A stretch of DNA of 61,998 nucleotides from Dendronalium phyllosphericum CENA369 (GTDB lineage Bacteria > Cyanobacteriota > Cyanobacteriia > Cyanobacteriales > Nostocaceae): contig NZ_JAECZA010000009.1 of NCBI RefSeq assembly GCF_016056275.1, positions 1-61,998 of the forward strand, read 5' to 3'. Below the pieces are notes generated by a model, which was not told the DNA's origin, ran no database searches, and saw only the letters and a program-made list of their open reading frames with translations. This document shows positions 8,824 to 17,103 of the stretch, piece by piece. The translations under genes and the position numbers were made by a program. Every line of letters starts with the position of its first letter. Position 1 is the stretch's first letter.

Positions 8824-9402
8824 TTATGCACCAGTTTTTTTATTAGTATGGAGTGATTTTACCATCCACAGAGATTGGGTTTGATAGCCTAGCTGATTGT
8901 AAAGATTTAAAGCTGCTTGGTTGGATTGAAACACTTGCAATCCAATTTGGCGATCGCCTCTTTGAGTTGCCCAATTTTCTAAATATCGCAACAAAGCCGT
9001 ACCAATACCCCGCCGCCGATGTTCTGGCTCGACGTAAAGCAGAAAAATATGAGCGTGGCGATCGCCTTGAACTTGGTCTATGGCATTGCCCACCCAGAGG
9101 CAAGCGACGGGAGAAGAGGACGCGGAGAGGGGGAGACGGGGGGACGCAGAGAGTGTTTGGAATAAATTCCCCGCGTCTCCCCGTCCCTGTGTCGCCGTGT
9201 CCTCTTCCCCAGCTCTCTCCAATTCCACCCACCACAAAGGTGTGTCCCTGGAGAAGTATTGCTCGACTGTTCGTGCTAGGTGGGCAAAATCTTGGTCTGG
9301 AAATAGATACTGGTAACTGCGCTGCATAAACTTTACTAGCAGCGATCGCTCTAACGTTGAGCCACGACGAATAAAGTACTCCGGTAGCAGTTGCTCAGAC
9401 AC
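8824..9402 (-). CDS. GNAT family N-acetyltransferase with an in-frame repeat insertion
   Basis: 192 residues. The C-terminal half shows the acetyl-CoA-binding motif of GNAT enzymes (HIFLLYVEPEHRRRGIGTALLRYLENWA) and the trailing LQVFQSNQAALNLYNQLGYQ. Between WWVELERA and PVACLWVGN, about residues 60-100, lies a stretch with no family counterpart, encoded by a GC-rich palindromic repeat (9103-9222). Because the frame continues on both sides, the gene is probably still translated. The site falls between beta strands, where an extra loop could be tolerated. Substrate unknown. Confidence 0.8.
   Translation of the reverse strand: MSEQLLPEYFIRRGSTLERSLLVKFMQRSYQYLFPDQDFAHLARTVEQYFSRDTPLWWVELERAGEEDTATQGRGDAGNLFQTLSASPRLPLSASSSPVACLWVGNAIDQVQGDRHAHIFLLYVEPEHRRRGIGTALLRYLENWATQRGDRQIGLQVFQSNQAALNLYNQLGYQTQSLWMVKSLHTNKKTGA
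9103..9222. repeat. palindromic repeat inserted inside the GNAT coding sequence
   Basis: GAGAAGAGGACGCGGAGAGG... on the left pairs imperfectly with ...CGCCGTGTCCTCTTCCCC on the right around a short AT-rich centre (TTTGGAATAAATTC). The same GACGCGGAGAC motif forms the core of the element at 5149-5253. It adds roughly 35-40 codons to the gene on the minus strand. Confidence 0.7.
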
Positions 9403-9421
9403 TTTAGTTGCTTATGTTTAG

Positions 9422-9610
9422 TTAACTAGCTGAGTCATTTACTACTGGTGGCTTGACATGAGTGGGTGAAAAATTCCCTCCTACTTCTTCAATAGGTGCG
9501 GGGGCTGCCATGTCAGAGGGTAAAAATATGCGGGCGCTAACTGCCACTAAAGCAAATAAAAATACCAAGACTACGAGTAGTGGGGCAATGTATTGACGGA
9601 AAATAGCCAT
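9422..9610 (-). CDS. small single-pass membrane protein
   Basis: 62 residues: one hydrophobic helix at about residues 8-28 (IAPLLVVLVFLFALVAVSARIF) followed by a proline-rich polar tail. The start ATG opens directly before the helix. It lies 19 bases downstream of the GNAT gene, on the same strand. The composition is like the low-molecular-weight thylakoid proteins of cyanobacteria, but it matches no photosystem subunit I know. Function unknown. Confidence 0.6.
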   Translation of the reverse strand: MAIFRQYIAPLLVVLVFLFALVAVSARIFLPSDMAAPAPIEEVGGNFSPTHVKPPVVNDSAS

Positions 9611-9715
9611 GTTTAGATTGAAAATTGCTAGGTTCTTTTTGAAAACCTAGCTGAAAATTTATAAATTTTTCTTAACTTAATTTTAGCGACTTTTTGAGCC
9701 GAGAAACATCAGGTT

Positions 9716-9826
9716 ATACCGTTTCACTTTAAATTTGATACGAATAGGTCGCAGGGGGGCAGGGGAGCAGAGGAGCAGAGGAGCAGGGGAGAAATTATTT
9801 GTATCATTTATTTGGTGAAATGGTAT
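9716..9826. mobile_element. inverted-repeat element with G-rich core
   Basis: ATACCGTTTCAC...TTTGATAC at 9716-9741 is imperfectly complementary to GTATCATT...GTGAAATGGTAT at 9801-9826. The core consists of GGGGAGCAGAGGAGCAG repeats. No gene. Confidence 0.65.
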
Positions 9827-9905
9827 TACACAAATTGAGTTCGATGTATTGAAGAAAGAGTAGGAGCGCAAGACCTTGTGCCCCTAGCGAATTACGAATT
9901 AGGAA

Positions 9906-10319
9906 TTACCGTCGATCGCGCTCTAAATCATCAAGGACTCTTTCGCAATACCAGCTTTCTGGCATATCTGGATAATTTAGTTTTGCCTGCTCGATTAACC
10001 GTTCGGCTGCTGCAACATCACCTCCTAACTTAGCGATTAGTTTGTTTTTAAGATTATTCTCAGAGATGCTCTCGTTAATGTTTTCATTTATCTGAGTGGT
10101 TCTTCGTGCTGGCAATACTTGCGACTGTTCTCTCTTTAATTGCCAAAATAAAACGTAATAAAGTGTACCAAAAATTAAAATCAGACTGAGCGTTCCAAAA
10201 AGAGTTAGAAGATTAAATGTGAGAAATCCTAGAACTAACTGTGAGAGAACGTAGCCAAGTAATAAACCAGTAAGTAAGAGAATAAATGTGCCGACAACAA
10301 TAACTACTTGGTTCCCCAT
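9906..10319 (-). CDS. hypothetical membrane protein with helical C-terminal domain
   Basis: 137 residues. Two hydrophobic helices cover residues 4-30 and 35-62, followed by a soluble part (LKNKLIAKLGGDVAAAERLIEQAKLNYPDMPESWYCERVLDDLERDRR) that resembles C-terminal helices seen in other uncharacterised cyanobacterial membrane proteins. The gene overlaps the end of the AmpG-like permease gene by 16 bases, so the two are probably cotranscribed. Function unknown. Confidence 0.65.
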   Translation of the reverse strand: MGNQVVIVVGTFILLLTGLLLGYVLSQLVLGFLTFNLLTLFGTLSLILIFGTLYYVLFWQLKREQSQVLPARRTTQINENINESISENNLKNKLIAKLGGDVAAAERLIEQAKLNYPDMPESWYCERVLDDLERDRR

Positions 10320-11596
10320 AAATCCTCTTCTTCCTCAAGTCCTGGTCTGGATAATACTGGTTTTTGACTCCAGGGGGCAAAGAATGGTAATAATAGCAAT
10401 CCTGGCAAAGCAGCGATTGCTGTCAGCGCAAAGAACGTTGGCCAGCCGGTGGCTTGTGCCCATGTACCGGCTGGAGCTGTGAGAATATCTCTACTAAAAC
10501 CCTGCAAACTCGAAAGTAAGGCGTACTGGGTAGCTGAAAAGCTTTGGTTACAAAGACTCATCAAAAATGCTACAAAAGCGGCGGTTTCTAGACCGGCACA
10601 GAATTGTTCTATATTTACAGCAGCTAACATTAAATAGTAATTTTTACCTACCACTGCGAGAGCAAAGAAAACCAAGTTACCGACAGCTTGCAGTATAGCG
10701 AATATCCAAAGCGAGCGATTAACACCAATTTTGGTGATTATTGCTCCTGCTGCCAAAGTTCCGATAATAGTGGCGAAAATTCCCAATGCACCAGGAAACG
10801 CTATGTCGGTTTGAGTGAAATGTAAGCCTTTATCTAATAAAAATGGGGTAGATACATTTTTCAATAAAGAATCCCCCAACTTGTAGATCACAATGAAAAT
10901 TAGGATTAAAAGTCCTTGCAGCCAGCCCTGACGCTGGAAAAATTCAATAAAGGGTAATTTAATGGCGGCGGATAAAGTCTGAGGTGGGCGATCGCGCTCT
11001 TGTGGTTCTGGTGCAAAAATAGAACTGACCACCCCAACCAGCATTAATAACGACATTAACAAGTACACCGCTTGCCACGGCATTCTGTCTGCTAAAAACA
11101 AGGCGACATAACCTGTCACCAAAATGGCAAGGCGATAGCCTAATAAGTAAATAGATGCTCCAGCACCTCTTTCTGTGATTTCTACTACATCAGTGCGGTA
11201 AGCATCAACTAAAATATCTTGACTAGCGCTAAAAAAAGCAACGGCTACCGCAGCAATTACTAAAGGTTGTAGCCCTTGGGATGGGTTTTGCAAAGCCATT
11301 GCCGCAATACCCAATAGTAATGCTACTTGTGTAATTACCAGCCAGCCTCTACGCCTTCCTAAAAAAGGCGGTACAAATCTATCTAATAAAGGCGACCAGA
11401 GAAATTTTAAAGAATAGGGTAGTTTTACTAAACTAAAAGCGGCGATCGCTGCTAAACCAATTCCTTCTTTGGTCAACCATGCTTGTAATGTCTGACTGGT
11501 TAGATACAACGGCAACCCTGATGAAAATCCTAGAAATAACAATGCTCCCATCTTTGGGCTGCCAAAAATTCTAAGCAGCGATTTATTTGCTTCCAC
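10304..11596 (-). CDS. AmpG-like MFS permease
   Basis: 430 residues with about twelve hydrophobic helices. The N-terminus (MGALLFLGFSSGLPLYLTSQTLQAWLTKEG), the LPYSLKFLWSPLLDR stretch and SASQDILVDAYRTD are hallmark blocks of the AmpG family, inner-membrane importers of muropeptides (GlcNAc-anhydroMurNAc peptides) for cell-wall recycling. No other recycling gene is nearby, so the substrate is inferred from the family only. It overlaps the following small membrane gene by 16 bases. Length is close to the shorter AmpG members. Confidence 0.85.
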   Translation of the reverse strand: MEANKSLLRIFGSPKMGALLFLGFSSGLPLYLTSQTLQAWLTKEGIGLAAIAAFSLVKLPYSLKFLWSPLLDRFVPPFLGRRRGWLVITQVALLLGIAAMALQNPSQGLQPLVIAAVAVAFFSASQDILVDAYRTDVVEITERGAGASIYLLGYRLAILVTGYVALFLADRMPWQAVYLLMSLLMLVGVVSSIFAPEPQERDRPPQTLSAAIKLPFIEFFQRQGWLQGLLILIFIVIYKLGDSLLKNVSTPFLLDKGLHFTQTDIAFPGALGIFATIIGTLAAGAIITKIGVNRSLWIFAILQAVGNLVFFALAVVGKNYYLMLAAVNIEQFCAGLETAAFVAFLMSLCNQSFSATQYALLSSLQGFSRDILTAPAGTWAQATGWPTFFALTAIAALPGLLLLPFFAPWSQKPVLSRPGLEEEEDLWGTK

Positions 11597-11738
11597 AATC
11601 TTGAGGATTCCTTTTTATCTAGGTGAATAGCAGCTATCTTGCCATAACTGCTATATAATTTCGTGCAAGCATCCAAACCTGCTAAGATTTTCTTTACTAA
11701 GATACACATCAGAAATGCTCTAACAGTGCAATTATTCC

Positions 11739-13196
11739 TTAAGATTTTTTAATAGAATAAACCTGATGCCCCTTAATTTCTACTTCGTGTGCGGCAAGGC
11801 ATTTCTCCCAACCTTGGCGAGTACCAATTTCGCTTTTGAGTTTGAGCAGTCCTAATTCCTGTTCTTGTTGCGTGAGTTTGGCAAATTCCTCATAGCGCGG
11901 GTAGTTGCTAGTTACAAAATTTTCTTTGCGGTGCAGAATGGGCGGATTTGCTCTATTTTCATAGTCTCTATGAGTTATATAGAGAGTTTTTAAGTCAATA
12001 GTTATACTTGCTTTCAAGGCTGGATGGGGATCATTATCGAATTCTGGATAAAAAAGATAGGATATTTGCGGTTGGTCTGTGTAGTATTTAATTAATGTCG
12101 CTCCATCTACGCGCCCAATGGTACGGCTGGCACAGCCTTCGTAAATTCGCAGTAAGGGGTCGAGTGCTGCCAAGGCAGAAACATGAACGTAAAGCGCACC
12201 GCGCGTGTGTTTGCCGATTTTACTTTTTTCGCAAGCTGTCTGCACAACTCTGGGATTACCTAGGCTGAAAAGTTTTTGGTCGGCTACTTGGCAAGCTTCT
12301 TCATAGCTACCAAAAAAAGCTTTGATATCATGACGGATTTCTGGCGCTAGCTGATGGAATTTTGGGCGTTGAGCGAAGTGGGTGAGGGCCAGATAAACTT
12401 GGATATCTAAAGAGCGACGGTAGGCGATCGCATCCCATTCTGCCTCATCGGTGGACTGTAAAACTATAGCAAAGGCCCGGCGGAAGTTACCAAATTCAGT
12501 TAGTAATTCTTGTTCGTTTGCTAATTCACCTTTGATAGGTAATCTGCCACGTTTGGTAAAAAAGTCCATCAGTGGTACTAACTTTTCTTGGTAGTCTTCA
12601 AACCGTTTAGTAGGGATGCGGACTCGCGGCGTGGAAGTGCGAGAAAAGAAGCGGATAGCTTTGTAGTTTTCTTTTTCAGTTTCATCGCGAAAAACAAAGT
12701 AGACTCCTAGCGCCACCGGCACTGCATCTACATTTAAAACTTCATCAATGTAAATTTTAAGTTCTTGTTGTTCATAATATTTCTGAAAAGTATTGCGGCA
12801 AGTCACAATGCCATCGCTGTAAGCATACTGGGCTTTACTGGGAGCGTTAATTAGTACTTGAGCTGCGACAATTAAAACTTTCTGGGTGAGTTCCCAGGCT
12901 TGAATGAGGCTTTGGCGGCGTTCTTCTTGGTCTTCAATAACGTTGAGGACGTAACCCAGGTTAACTACATCGGCAGTAGTAATTGGTGTATTGGGGTAGT
13001 AATAAGGGTCCCAGCCTGCACTGGTGTAGCCTAAGTTTGCGACTCGCTCGACATCACCACCGTAGCCACAGCCGTAGTCAAAAAAGGTGCTATCTTGGTT
13101 CAAAATTGACCATTCTATTGCCAATCGTACAGGGCGGGAGATGTCAGTGCGAGCGATCGCAGCTCTGTGACGCTCGATTTCTAACGCTTCAGGCAT
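11739..13196 (-). CDS. DNA phosphorothioation-associated methyltransferase-like protein
   Basis: 485 residues. It begins with RHRAAIARTDISRPVRLA and has a SAM-binding glycine motif STFFDYGCGYGGDVERV (about residues 37-53) and YVLNVIED further on, typical of a class I methyltransferase fold. The rest (residues 190-485) has no recognised catalytic motif. Proteins of this shape are known beside dnd genes in cyanobacteria and other bacteria as Dnd-related putative methyltransferases; their substrate is unknown. It is the last gene of the minus-strand run with dndE, whose stop lies 45 bases upstream of it. Call rests on both sequence and position. Confidence 0.8.
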   Translation of the reverse strand: MPEALEIERHRAAIARTDISRPVRLAIEWSILNQDSTFFDYGCGYGGDVERVANLGYTSAGWDPYYYPNTPITTADVVNLGYVLNVIEDQEERRQSLIQAWELTQKVLIVAAQVLINAPSKAQYAYSDGIVTCRNTFQKYYEQQELKIYIDEVLNVDAVPVALGVYFVFRDETEKENYKAIRFFSRTSTPRVRIPTKRFEDYQEKLVPLMDFFTKRGRLPIKGELANEQELLTEFGNFRRAFAIVLQSTDEAEWDAIAYRRSLDIQVYLALTHFAQRPKFHQLAPEIRHDIKAFFGSYEEACQVADQKLFSLGNPRVVQTACEKSKIGKHTRGALYVHVSALAALDPLLRIYEGCASRTIGRVDGATLIKYYTDQPQISYLFYPEFDNDPHPALKASITIDLKTLYITHRDYENRANPPILHRKENFVTSNYPRYEEFAKLTQQEQELGLLKLKSEIGTRQGWEKCLAAHEVEIKGHQVYSIKKS

Positions 13197-13241
13197 AATA
13201 TTCAGTTAACAGTCAAGAGTTAACAGTTAACTAATATCCTT

Positions 13242-13628
13242 TCAATCTTTAATAGCCAGTTCAATTAAATCTTCAATTTTCTTGATATTTGGATCGCCTG
13301 CTAGGTAGCCGATACCGCGATGCAAGTGTAGGCGGAATTGGGTGGCGAGGGTTTCTTTGTCCGTGGAGTAGCCGTCATTGTGACAGCGTTGCTTGAGGGC
13401 GAGGAGAAGAATATCAGACATTTCGCCGCCAAAGACGCGCCAAGTCATTTCGACGTTGCTATCTTGGGGAATTGGTACGGGTGAGGGTGGAGTTGGTTCT
13501 GCTAGGGAACGACAAAATGCCCAACGGCAGAGGATATTCCATTGGTCGATTTTGGTGTTGCGTCTGAGTTTGAGGAGTTGGTCTTTGGCTGTTTGGGAAA
13601 GTTTAATTCTTTCAATTGGCGATTCCAT
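13242..13628 (-). CDS. dndE: DNA sulfur modification protein DndE
   Basis: 128 residues, the usual size. The sequence starts IERIKLSQTAKDQLLKLRRNTKIDQWNILCRWAFCRSL, the conserved N-terminal block of DndE, and has the later GEMSDILLLALKQRC and TLATQFRLHLHRGIGYL. In known systems DndE is a small helical protein that assembles with DndC and DndD and binds nicked DNA during replacement of a non-bridging oxygen by sulfur. It sits between the methyltransferase-like gene and the toxin-antitoxin pair, on the same strand as dndD, so the operon is interrupted by that pair. Confidence 0.9.
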   Translation of the reverse strand: MESPIERIKLSQTAKDQLLKLRRNTKIDQWNILCRWAFCRSLAEPTPPSPVPIPQDSNVEMTWRVFGGEMSDILLLALKQRCHNDGYSTDKETLATQFRLHLHRGIGYLAGDPNIKKIEDLIELAIKD

Positions 13629-13658
13629 AATATTGCTAAAAATTGAGGTACTTTTTAC

Positions 13659-14006
13659 TCATAAACCCAAACAGTAGCGAACCGCAGTTTCAACTTCAAG
13701 CATTTTGGAGTCAGAAATTTTGCCAGCGGGGTCAGCAGGAAAGCGATTTGAATCTAGAGAACGAATCTGAAAACATAAAAACACTGTTTCTATTAACAAT
13801 CCACTGTCACTCGAAGATATTCGTATATTGGTTGGATAATTACGCTTAATATTTGTTCCTTTCGTACCTACGACTACAGTCACAACCAAAGGTAACTGGT
13901 TGATAGTGTCTATAGATAATACTAAAACTGGTCGTATTCCTGCTTGCTCTCGTCCCTGTACTGGATTAAGATTGACAAAATAAATTTGTCCTCTCTCGAT
14001 GCTCAC
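13659..14006 (-). CDS. type II toxin, PemK/MazF family endoribonuclease
   Basis: 115 residues. RGQIYFVNLNPVQGREQAGIRPVLVLS is the standard MazF start, with the conserved arginine of the RPVLVLS strand, followed by VVTVVVGTKGT and the LLIETVFLCFQIRSLD strand pair. MazF toxins cleave mRNA at short sequences. The start ATG overlaps the stop of the upstream antitoxin-like gene by four bases, typical of coupled toxin-antitoxin translation. The pair is inserted between dndE and dndD and may stabilise the island. Confidence 0.88.
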   Translation of the reverse strand: MSIERGQIYFVNLNPVQGREQAGIRPVLVLSIDTINQLPLVVTVVVGTKGTNIKRNYPTNIRISSSDSGLLIETVFLCFQIRSLDSNRFPADPAGKISDSKMLEVETAVRYCLGL

Positions 14007-14251
14007 AACTTTTCTAAACCATCCATTTCTGTAACACTAAATTCATCATTGATAAAGGTAATTTCTGCTTGGATATCTAAATCATTAGCCATTGTAACTA
14101 ATTGTTCATTTATATATTCAACGTTCTTAAAATTCTCTAATTGCTTCCTTGTTTGCACTTGTTTTGTGATACGTTCTAAAAGCCATTCTAGTTGTTCTAA
14201 TGAAAAACTACTTAGTTCGCGTTCTATTTTTAGTAAATCCGGTGAGTTCAT
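14003..14251 (-). CDS. probable antitoxin of the MazF-type pair
   Basis: 82 residues, acidic and helical (MNSPDLLKIERELSSFSLEQLEWLLERI...), ending with an acidic tail DEFSVTEMDGLEKL that could wrap the toxin. No clear DNA-binding motif is seen, which occurs in many cyanobacterial MazF partners. It overlaps the toxin start by four bases. The function is inferred from the coupling and size, not from a recognised family. Confidence 0.7.
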   Translation of the reverse strand: MNSPDLLKIERELSSFSLEQLEWLLERITKQVQTRKQLENFKNVEYINEQLVTMANDLDIQAEITFINDEFSVTEMDGLEKL

Positions 14252-14362
14252 ATTTTACGACCTACTTTCCAAGGTTAATTATATATATTGAAAATATCCA
14301 AGCTAAATAAAATAGCGTAGATGCGCAGCGGCTTGTCGTTAGACATCGCCCACTTTCTTAAC

Positions 14363-16348
14363 CTACCAAAAATATTGATTTTCTAACACTGTTGTTTGAC
14401 GGGTGGCGGAGTCGTATTTGAGAAGGTATTCGCGGGCGATCGCTTCATTTTTACGCAGTGTTTCGACTTCTTTTTTACCAATTTCGGTATCAGTAGAAAG
14501 GAGAATTACTTGATGGCTAGCAGCTGGGAAGTATTTTTCTACTAGGTTGTTGCGGTGGGAAGAGTCGAGTCTACCGAGGGGTGTGTCGATGGCTACGGGT
14601 AAGCGCAGACCGGAGACTTTGGCTAATCCCCAGAGGAATGCGATCGCCAGGAGTTGTTTTTCCCCTGCTGACAGGCGATGTTTGGGAACTGGTTTCCCAT
14701 CGAAATCGAACAAAGATAAAGCAAAGGTTTTAGTATCAATAGCAATGCGAAATACTAAGTCAGATTTATGCAGTAGGTAGAGGAAACAATTCTTCACTTC
14801 TTCTTCTAATTTATTGAGTTTTCGCAGCGTTAATTTTTCCCGAAAAACCTTAAGTGTTTCTTGAACTTTAGAGACTGAAGTAATGATATGTTCTCTATTT
14901 TTATGTTTTATATTTTTTTCAGTATAATCGTTTAATTCTTTTTTCGTTATTTCAATTGCATCTGTTAATGCTGCTAATTTTTGGCGAGTTGTTTCGTAAT
15001 TTGCTTTAGCTTGTACAACTTCATTTTGGGCTGTATCCACAGCATCGCGCAGCTTTTGATAAGCTTCTGGTTCTGCGGCTGTTTGCACTTGTCTTTCTAA
15101 GGTAATAATTTCTTCTTCTAGATTCTTGAGATTATCTAACTTCTGTTTTGCTATATTGCGAGCGTTCTGTAAATGATATCTCACGTTATCTAGTTGACTC
15201 AAACTTTCCTCGTCAGCTAACAGCCAAGGTGCTTCAGCTTGGAGCGAATTTGCATATAAATTATCTATATCTTCGGTTAAAAATGATTGAATTTTATCAA
15301 TTTTTGTTGAGGCGATCGCTAATTTACTTAGCCATTCAAGTAAGCGTTGATCTCGCTCAAGCAAAACATCTCTCGCAAGTTGTACCTGCTGATTACGAAA
15401 TTCATTTGCTCCCTGTGCTTGTACCTGACTTAATAAATTAGGAATTAACGCTAAAGGTAAAATATCAGCAGCTAATTCACACAACGACTGACGAATTATT
15501 TCTAATGCAGTAGTTTTTTCTTTTTGTTTTTCTTCTAACTGACTGCGTTCTGCGGCGATTTTACCACCCTCAGATACGAATTTATCTAAGGCTTCTCGTT
15601 GGATAGTCTCTAATTCTTCAATTTGATTTTTAAAACTAGCTAATTCTTGTTCTGCTTTTTGATAATCTTCCTGCTGTTGTAATAACCTTTTCTCTATTTC
15701 TTCTAGGTTGGCTAAATCTTTAGTATCAGCCATTTCTCTACGCTTGCGGTTGACTAAAACTTCTAAATCAACTGCTAATTTATCTGCTAATTCTAGTCCT
15801 AATAATCCGCGAATAGCTTCTATTACTACTTGTGGTGGTGTTTCTTGTTCTGCCAGTTCTTTAACTTGTTCGCCATCAAAAAGAAATAAGTTAGAAATTC
15901 CTAAAGGTAACAGATTTTCTATATAGTCATCCCAAATATTTACTAAAGATTCTGGCCATGTATCACTATCACCTAAAATTCCTAGTGTATCTTTACCATC
16001 CTTAGGGTTTTTTGTCCAATAGCGTACAATACGATATTTTACTGGTTTATCGCCTTCAATGTGTTCAAAAAGTAATTCAATCCGTGTTTTTTCGGTAGGG
16101 TTAGCTTTACTATTAACACATTGATTCAAAAAATCTCCATAGCTCAGATTACCACGGGTAGAGCATTGGGCGCGTTGCCCATATAGCGCAAGACGAATAG
16201 AATCCATGAGAGTAGTTTTTCCGCCGCCATTCATACCACCTAATAGAAGAATTGGGCGAGGATTTTCCTCAGTTCTTGGGTCAAGATTAATTACTTGTTT
16301 GCCAGAGTAAGGGCCAAAATTTTCTAATACGAGTTCTAGAAATATCAT
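14363..16348 (-). CDS. dndD: DNA sulfur modification protein DndD (SMC-like ATPase)
   Basis: 661 residues. The N-terminal half-site has the Walker A loop GGMNGGGKT (residues 37-45) after LELVLENFGPYSGKQ, and a FLFDGEQVKELAE motif near residue 160 that is typical of DndD. Long coiled coils run from about residue 210 to 520. The C-terminal half carries the signature HRLSAGEKQLLAIAFLWGLA and Walker B region LPVAIDTPLGRLDSSHR. DndD hydrolyses ATP and is required for phosphorothioate insertion, perhaps by opening or nicking DNA. Upstream lies a short hairpin (16419-16443) and a broken small gene. Full length for the family. Confidence 0.92.
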   Translation of the reverse strand: MIFLELVLENFGPYSGKQVINLDPRTEENPRPILLLGGMNGGGKTTLMDSIRLALYGQRAQCSTRGNLSYGDFLNQCVNSKANPTEKTRIELLFEHIEGDKPVKYRIVRYWTKNPKDGKDTLGILGDSDTWPESLVNIWDDYIENLLPLGISNLFLFDGEQVKELAEQETPPQVVIEAIRGLLGLELADKLAVDLEVLVNRKRREMADTKDLANLEEIEKRLLQQQEDYQKAEQELASFKNQIEELETIQREALDKFVSEGGKIAAERSQLEEKQKEKTTALEIIRQSLCELAADILPLALIPNLLSQVQAQGANEFRNQQVQLARDVLLERDQRLLEWLSKLAIASTKIDKIQSFLTEDIDNLYANSLQAEAPWLLADEESLSQLDNVRYHLQNARNIAKQKLDNLKNLEEEIITLERQVQTAAEPEAYQKLRDAVDTAQNEVVQAKANYETTRQKLAALTDAIEITKKELNDYTEKNIKHKNREHIITSVSKVQETLKVFREKLTLRKLNKLEEEVKNCFLYLLHKSDLVFRIAIDTKTFALSLFDFDGKPVPKHRLSAGEKQLLAIAFLWGLAKVSGLRLPVAIDTPLGRLDSSHRNNLVEKYFPAASHQVILLSTDTEIGKKEVETLRKNEAIAREYLLKYDSATRQTTVLENQYFW

Positions 16349-16418
16349 TATCTATATTTAACCCTTGCCAGTGGGTTTTGTTTGTGCTATTGCAATTTCT
16401 AGTCAGCGAAAATTTTCT

Positions 16419-16443
16419 GTAGGGTGTGCATTGCCCACCCTAC
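16419..16443. repeat. hairpin GTAGGGTG/CACCCTAC
   Basis: An 8-bp stem with a 9-base loop (TGCATTGCC), of the type that is dispersed in cyanobacterial genomes. Lies in the leader of dndD or the end of the broken small gene upstream. Confidence 0.6.
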
Positions 16444-16469
16444 CATATTTTTCATTAGCTGAAATCTAG

Positions 16470-16724
16470 TCAGTTTGTCAGAATGTACCTAGTTAAAATA
16501 CTCATAACTTCACCAGGGTTAGAACTAAGTAATAAAGGACTTCACTCGTTAACTTCGGCGAAACCAAGTTTGTATAAAGTCAGAATTGTGTTGTTTACAC
16601 CTTTTTTAGAACCATAAAGTACTACTTTTACAGACTCTCTATCTGGTGTTGTTTGTATAGAGTCGTTAATCGAAACCAGCGGTGCGGTGGTAGGAAAAGT
16701 GTTTGCTAGAAAACTTGTATTCAT
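16470..16724 (-). pseudogene. short conserved-looking gene with an in-frame TGA
   Basis: Sixty codons open at the ATG (MNTSFLANTFPTTAPLVS...) and end with ...LYKLGFAEVNE and TGA at 16542-16544. Past that stop the same frame continues through SPLLLSSNPGEVMSILTRYILTN to a second TGA at 16470-16472, for 84 codons plus stop. From memory, small cyanobacterial proteins of this kind read AEVNEW at the same point, so a TGG to TGA change is likely. It could be a recent nonsense mutation, a read-through site or a functional truncation. The start faces the palindrome at 16745-16786. Confidence 0.55.
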
Positions 16725-16744
16725 TAGGATTTACCTGTTTATTG

Positions 16745-16786
16745 GTAAGATAATCTTGTTACGTTTATGTAACAAGATTATCTTAC
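16745..16786. promoter_or_regulatory. nested palindrome, probable operator
   Basis: GTAAGATAATCTTGTTAC (16745-16762) is the perfect inverse of 16769-16786, separated by GTTTAT. Each arm also holds its own palindrome: AAGATAATCTT at 16747-16757 and AAGATTATCTT at 16774-16784, centres 27 bp apart. It lies between the divergent small gene (start 16724) and the XRE regulator (start 16847). The layout of two dyads suits a dimeric helix-turn-helix repressor, perhaps the neighbouring XRE protein. Binding is inference only. Confidence 0.6.
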
Positions 16787-16846
16787 ACTGTTTGTTACAT
16801 ATACAGAACATTTACTAGGTTAGAAGCCTTTGACAAAATCAAAGGC

Positions 16847-17092
16847 ATGGGAAAAGCAGGTAAAGCGCTGAAACAAGTGTTAGAAATCTACGGCATCAGC
16901 CAAAACAAGTTAGCAGTGACGATGGGAACAGGACGGCCAAACGTTCACCGATGGGTTAATGAGATGACAGATCCAGTAGCTGATGCAGTGCTAGAAATTC
17001 GTGATGCACTCAAGAAAATTAATCCAGCCGCAGCAGAAGATTTTATCAGGCTGTACTTGGGAGATCCTGACGAGGATGAAAAACAGTCTTAA
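16847..17092 (+). CDS. XRE-family helix-turn-helix regulator
   Basis: 81 residues: KALKQVLEIYGISQNKLAVTMGTGRPNVHRWVNEMTDPVADAVLEIRDALKKI is a Cro/C1-type helix-turn-helix spanning residues 6-60, followed by a helical tail and an acidic C-terminus. It is the only plus-strand gene between dndD and dndC and is convergent with dndC (12 bases between ends). Its upstream region holds the nested palindrome, so autoregulation or control of the island is likely. Targets unproven. Confidence 0.82.
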   Translation: MGKAGKALKQVLEIYGISQNKLAVTMGTGRPNVHRWVNEMTDPVADAVLEIRDALKKINPAAAEDFIRLYLGDPDEDEKQS

Positions 17093-17103
17093 AGAGTTGT
17101 ACG

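Noticed and set aside
9683-9871. 62-codon minus-strand frame
   Set aside because: Lies inside the inverted-repeat element at 9716-9826; its serine/proline/leucine core is the translated repeat.
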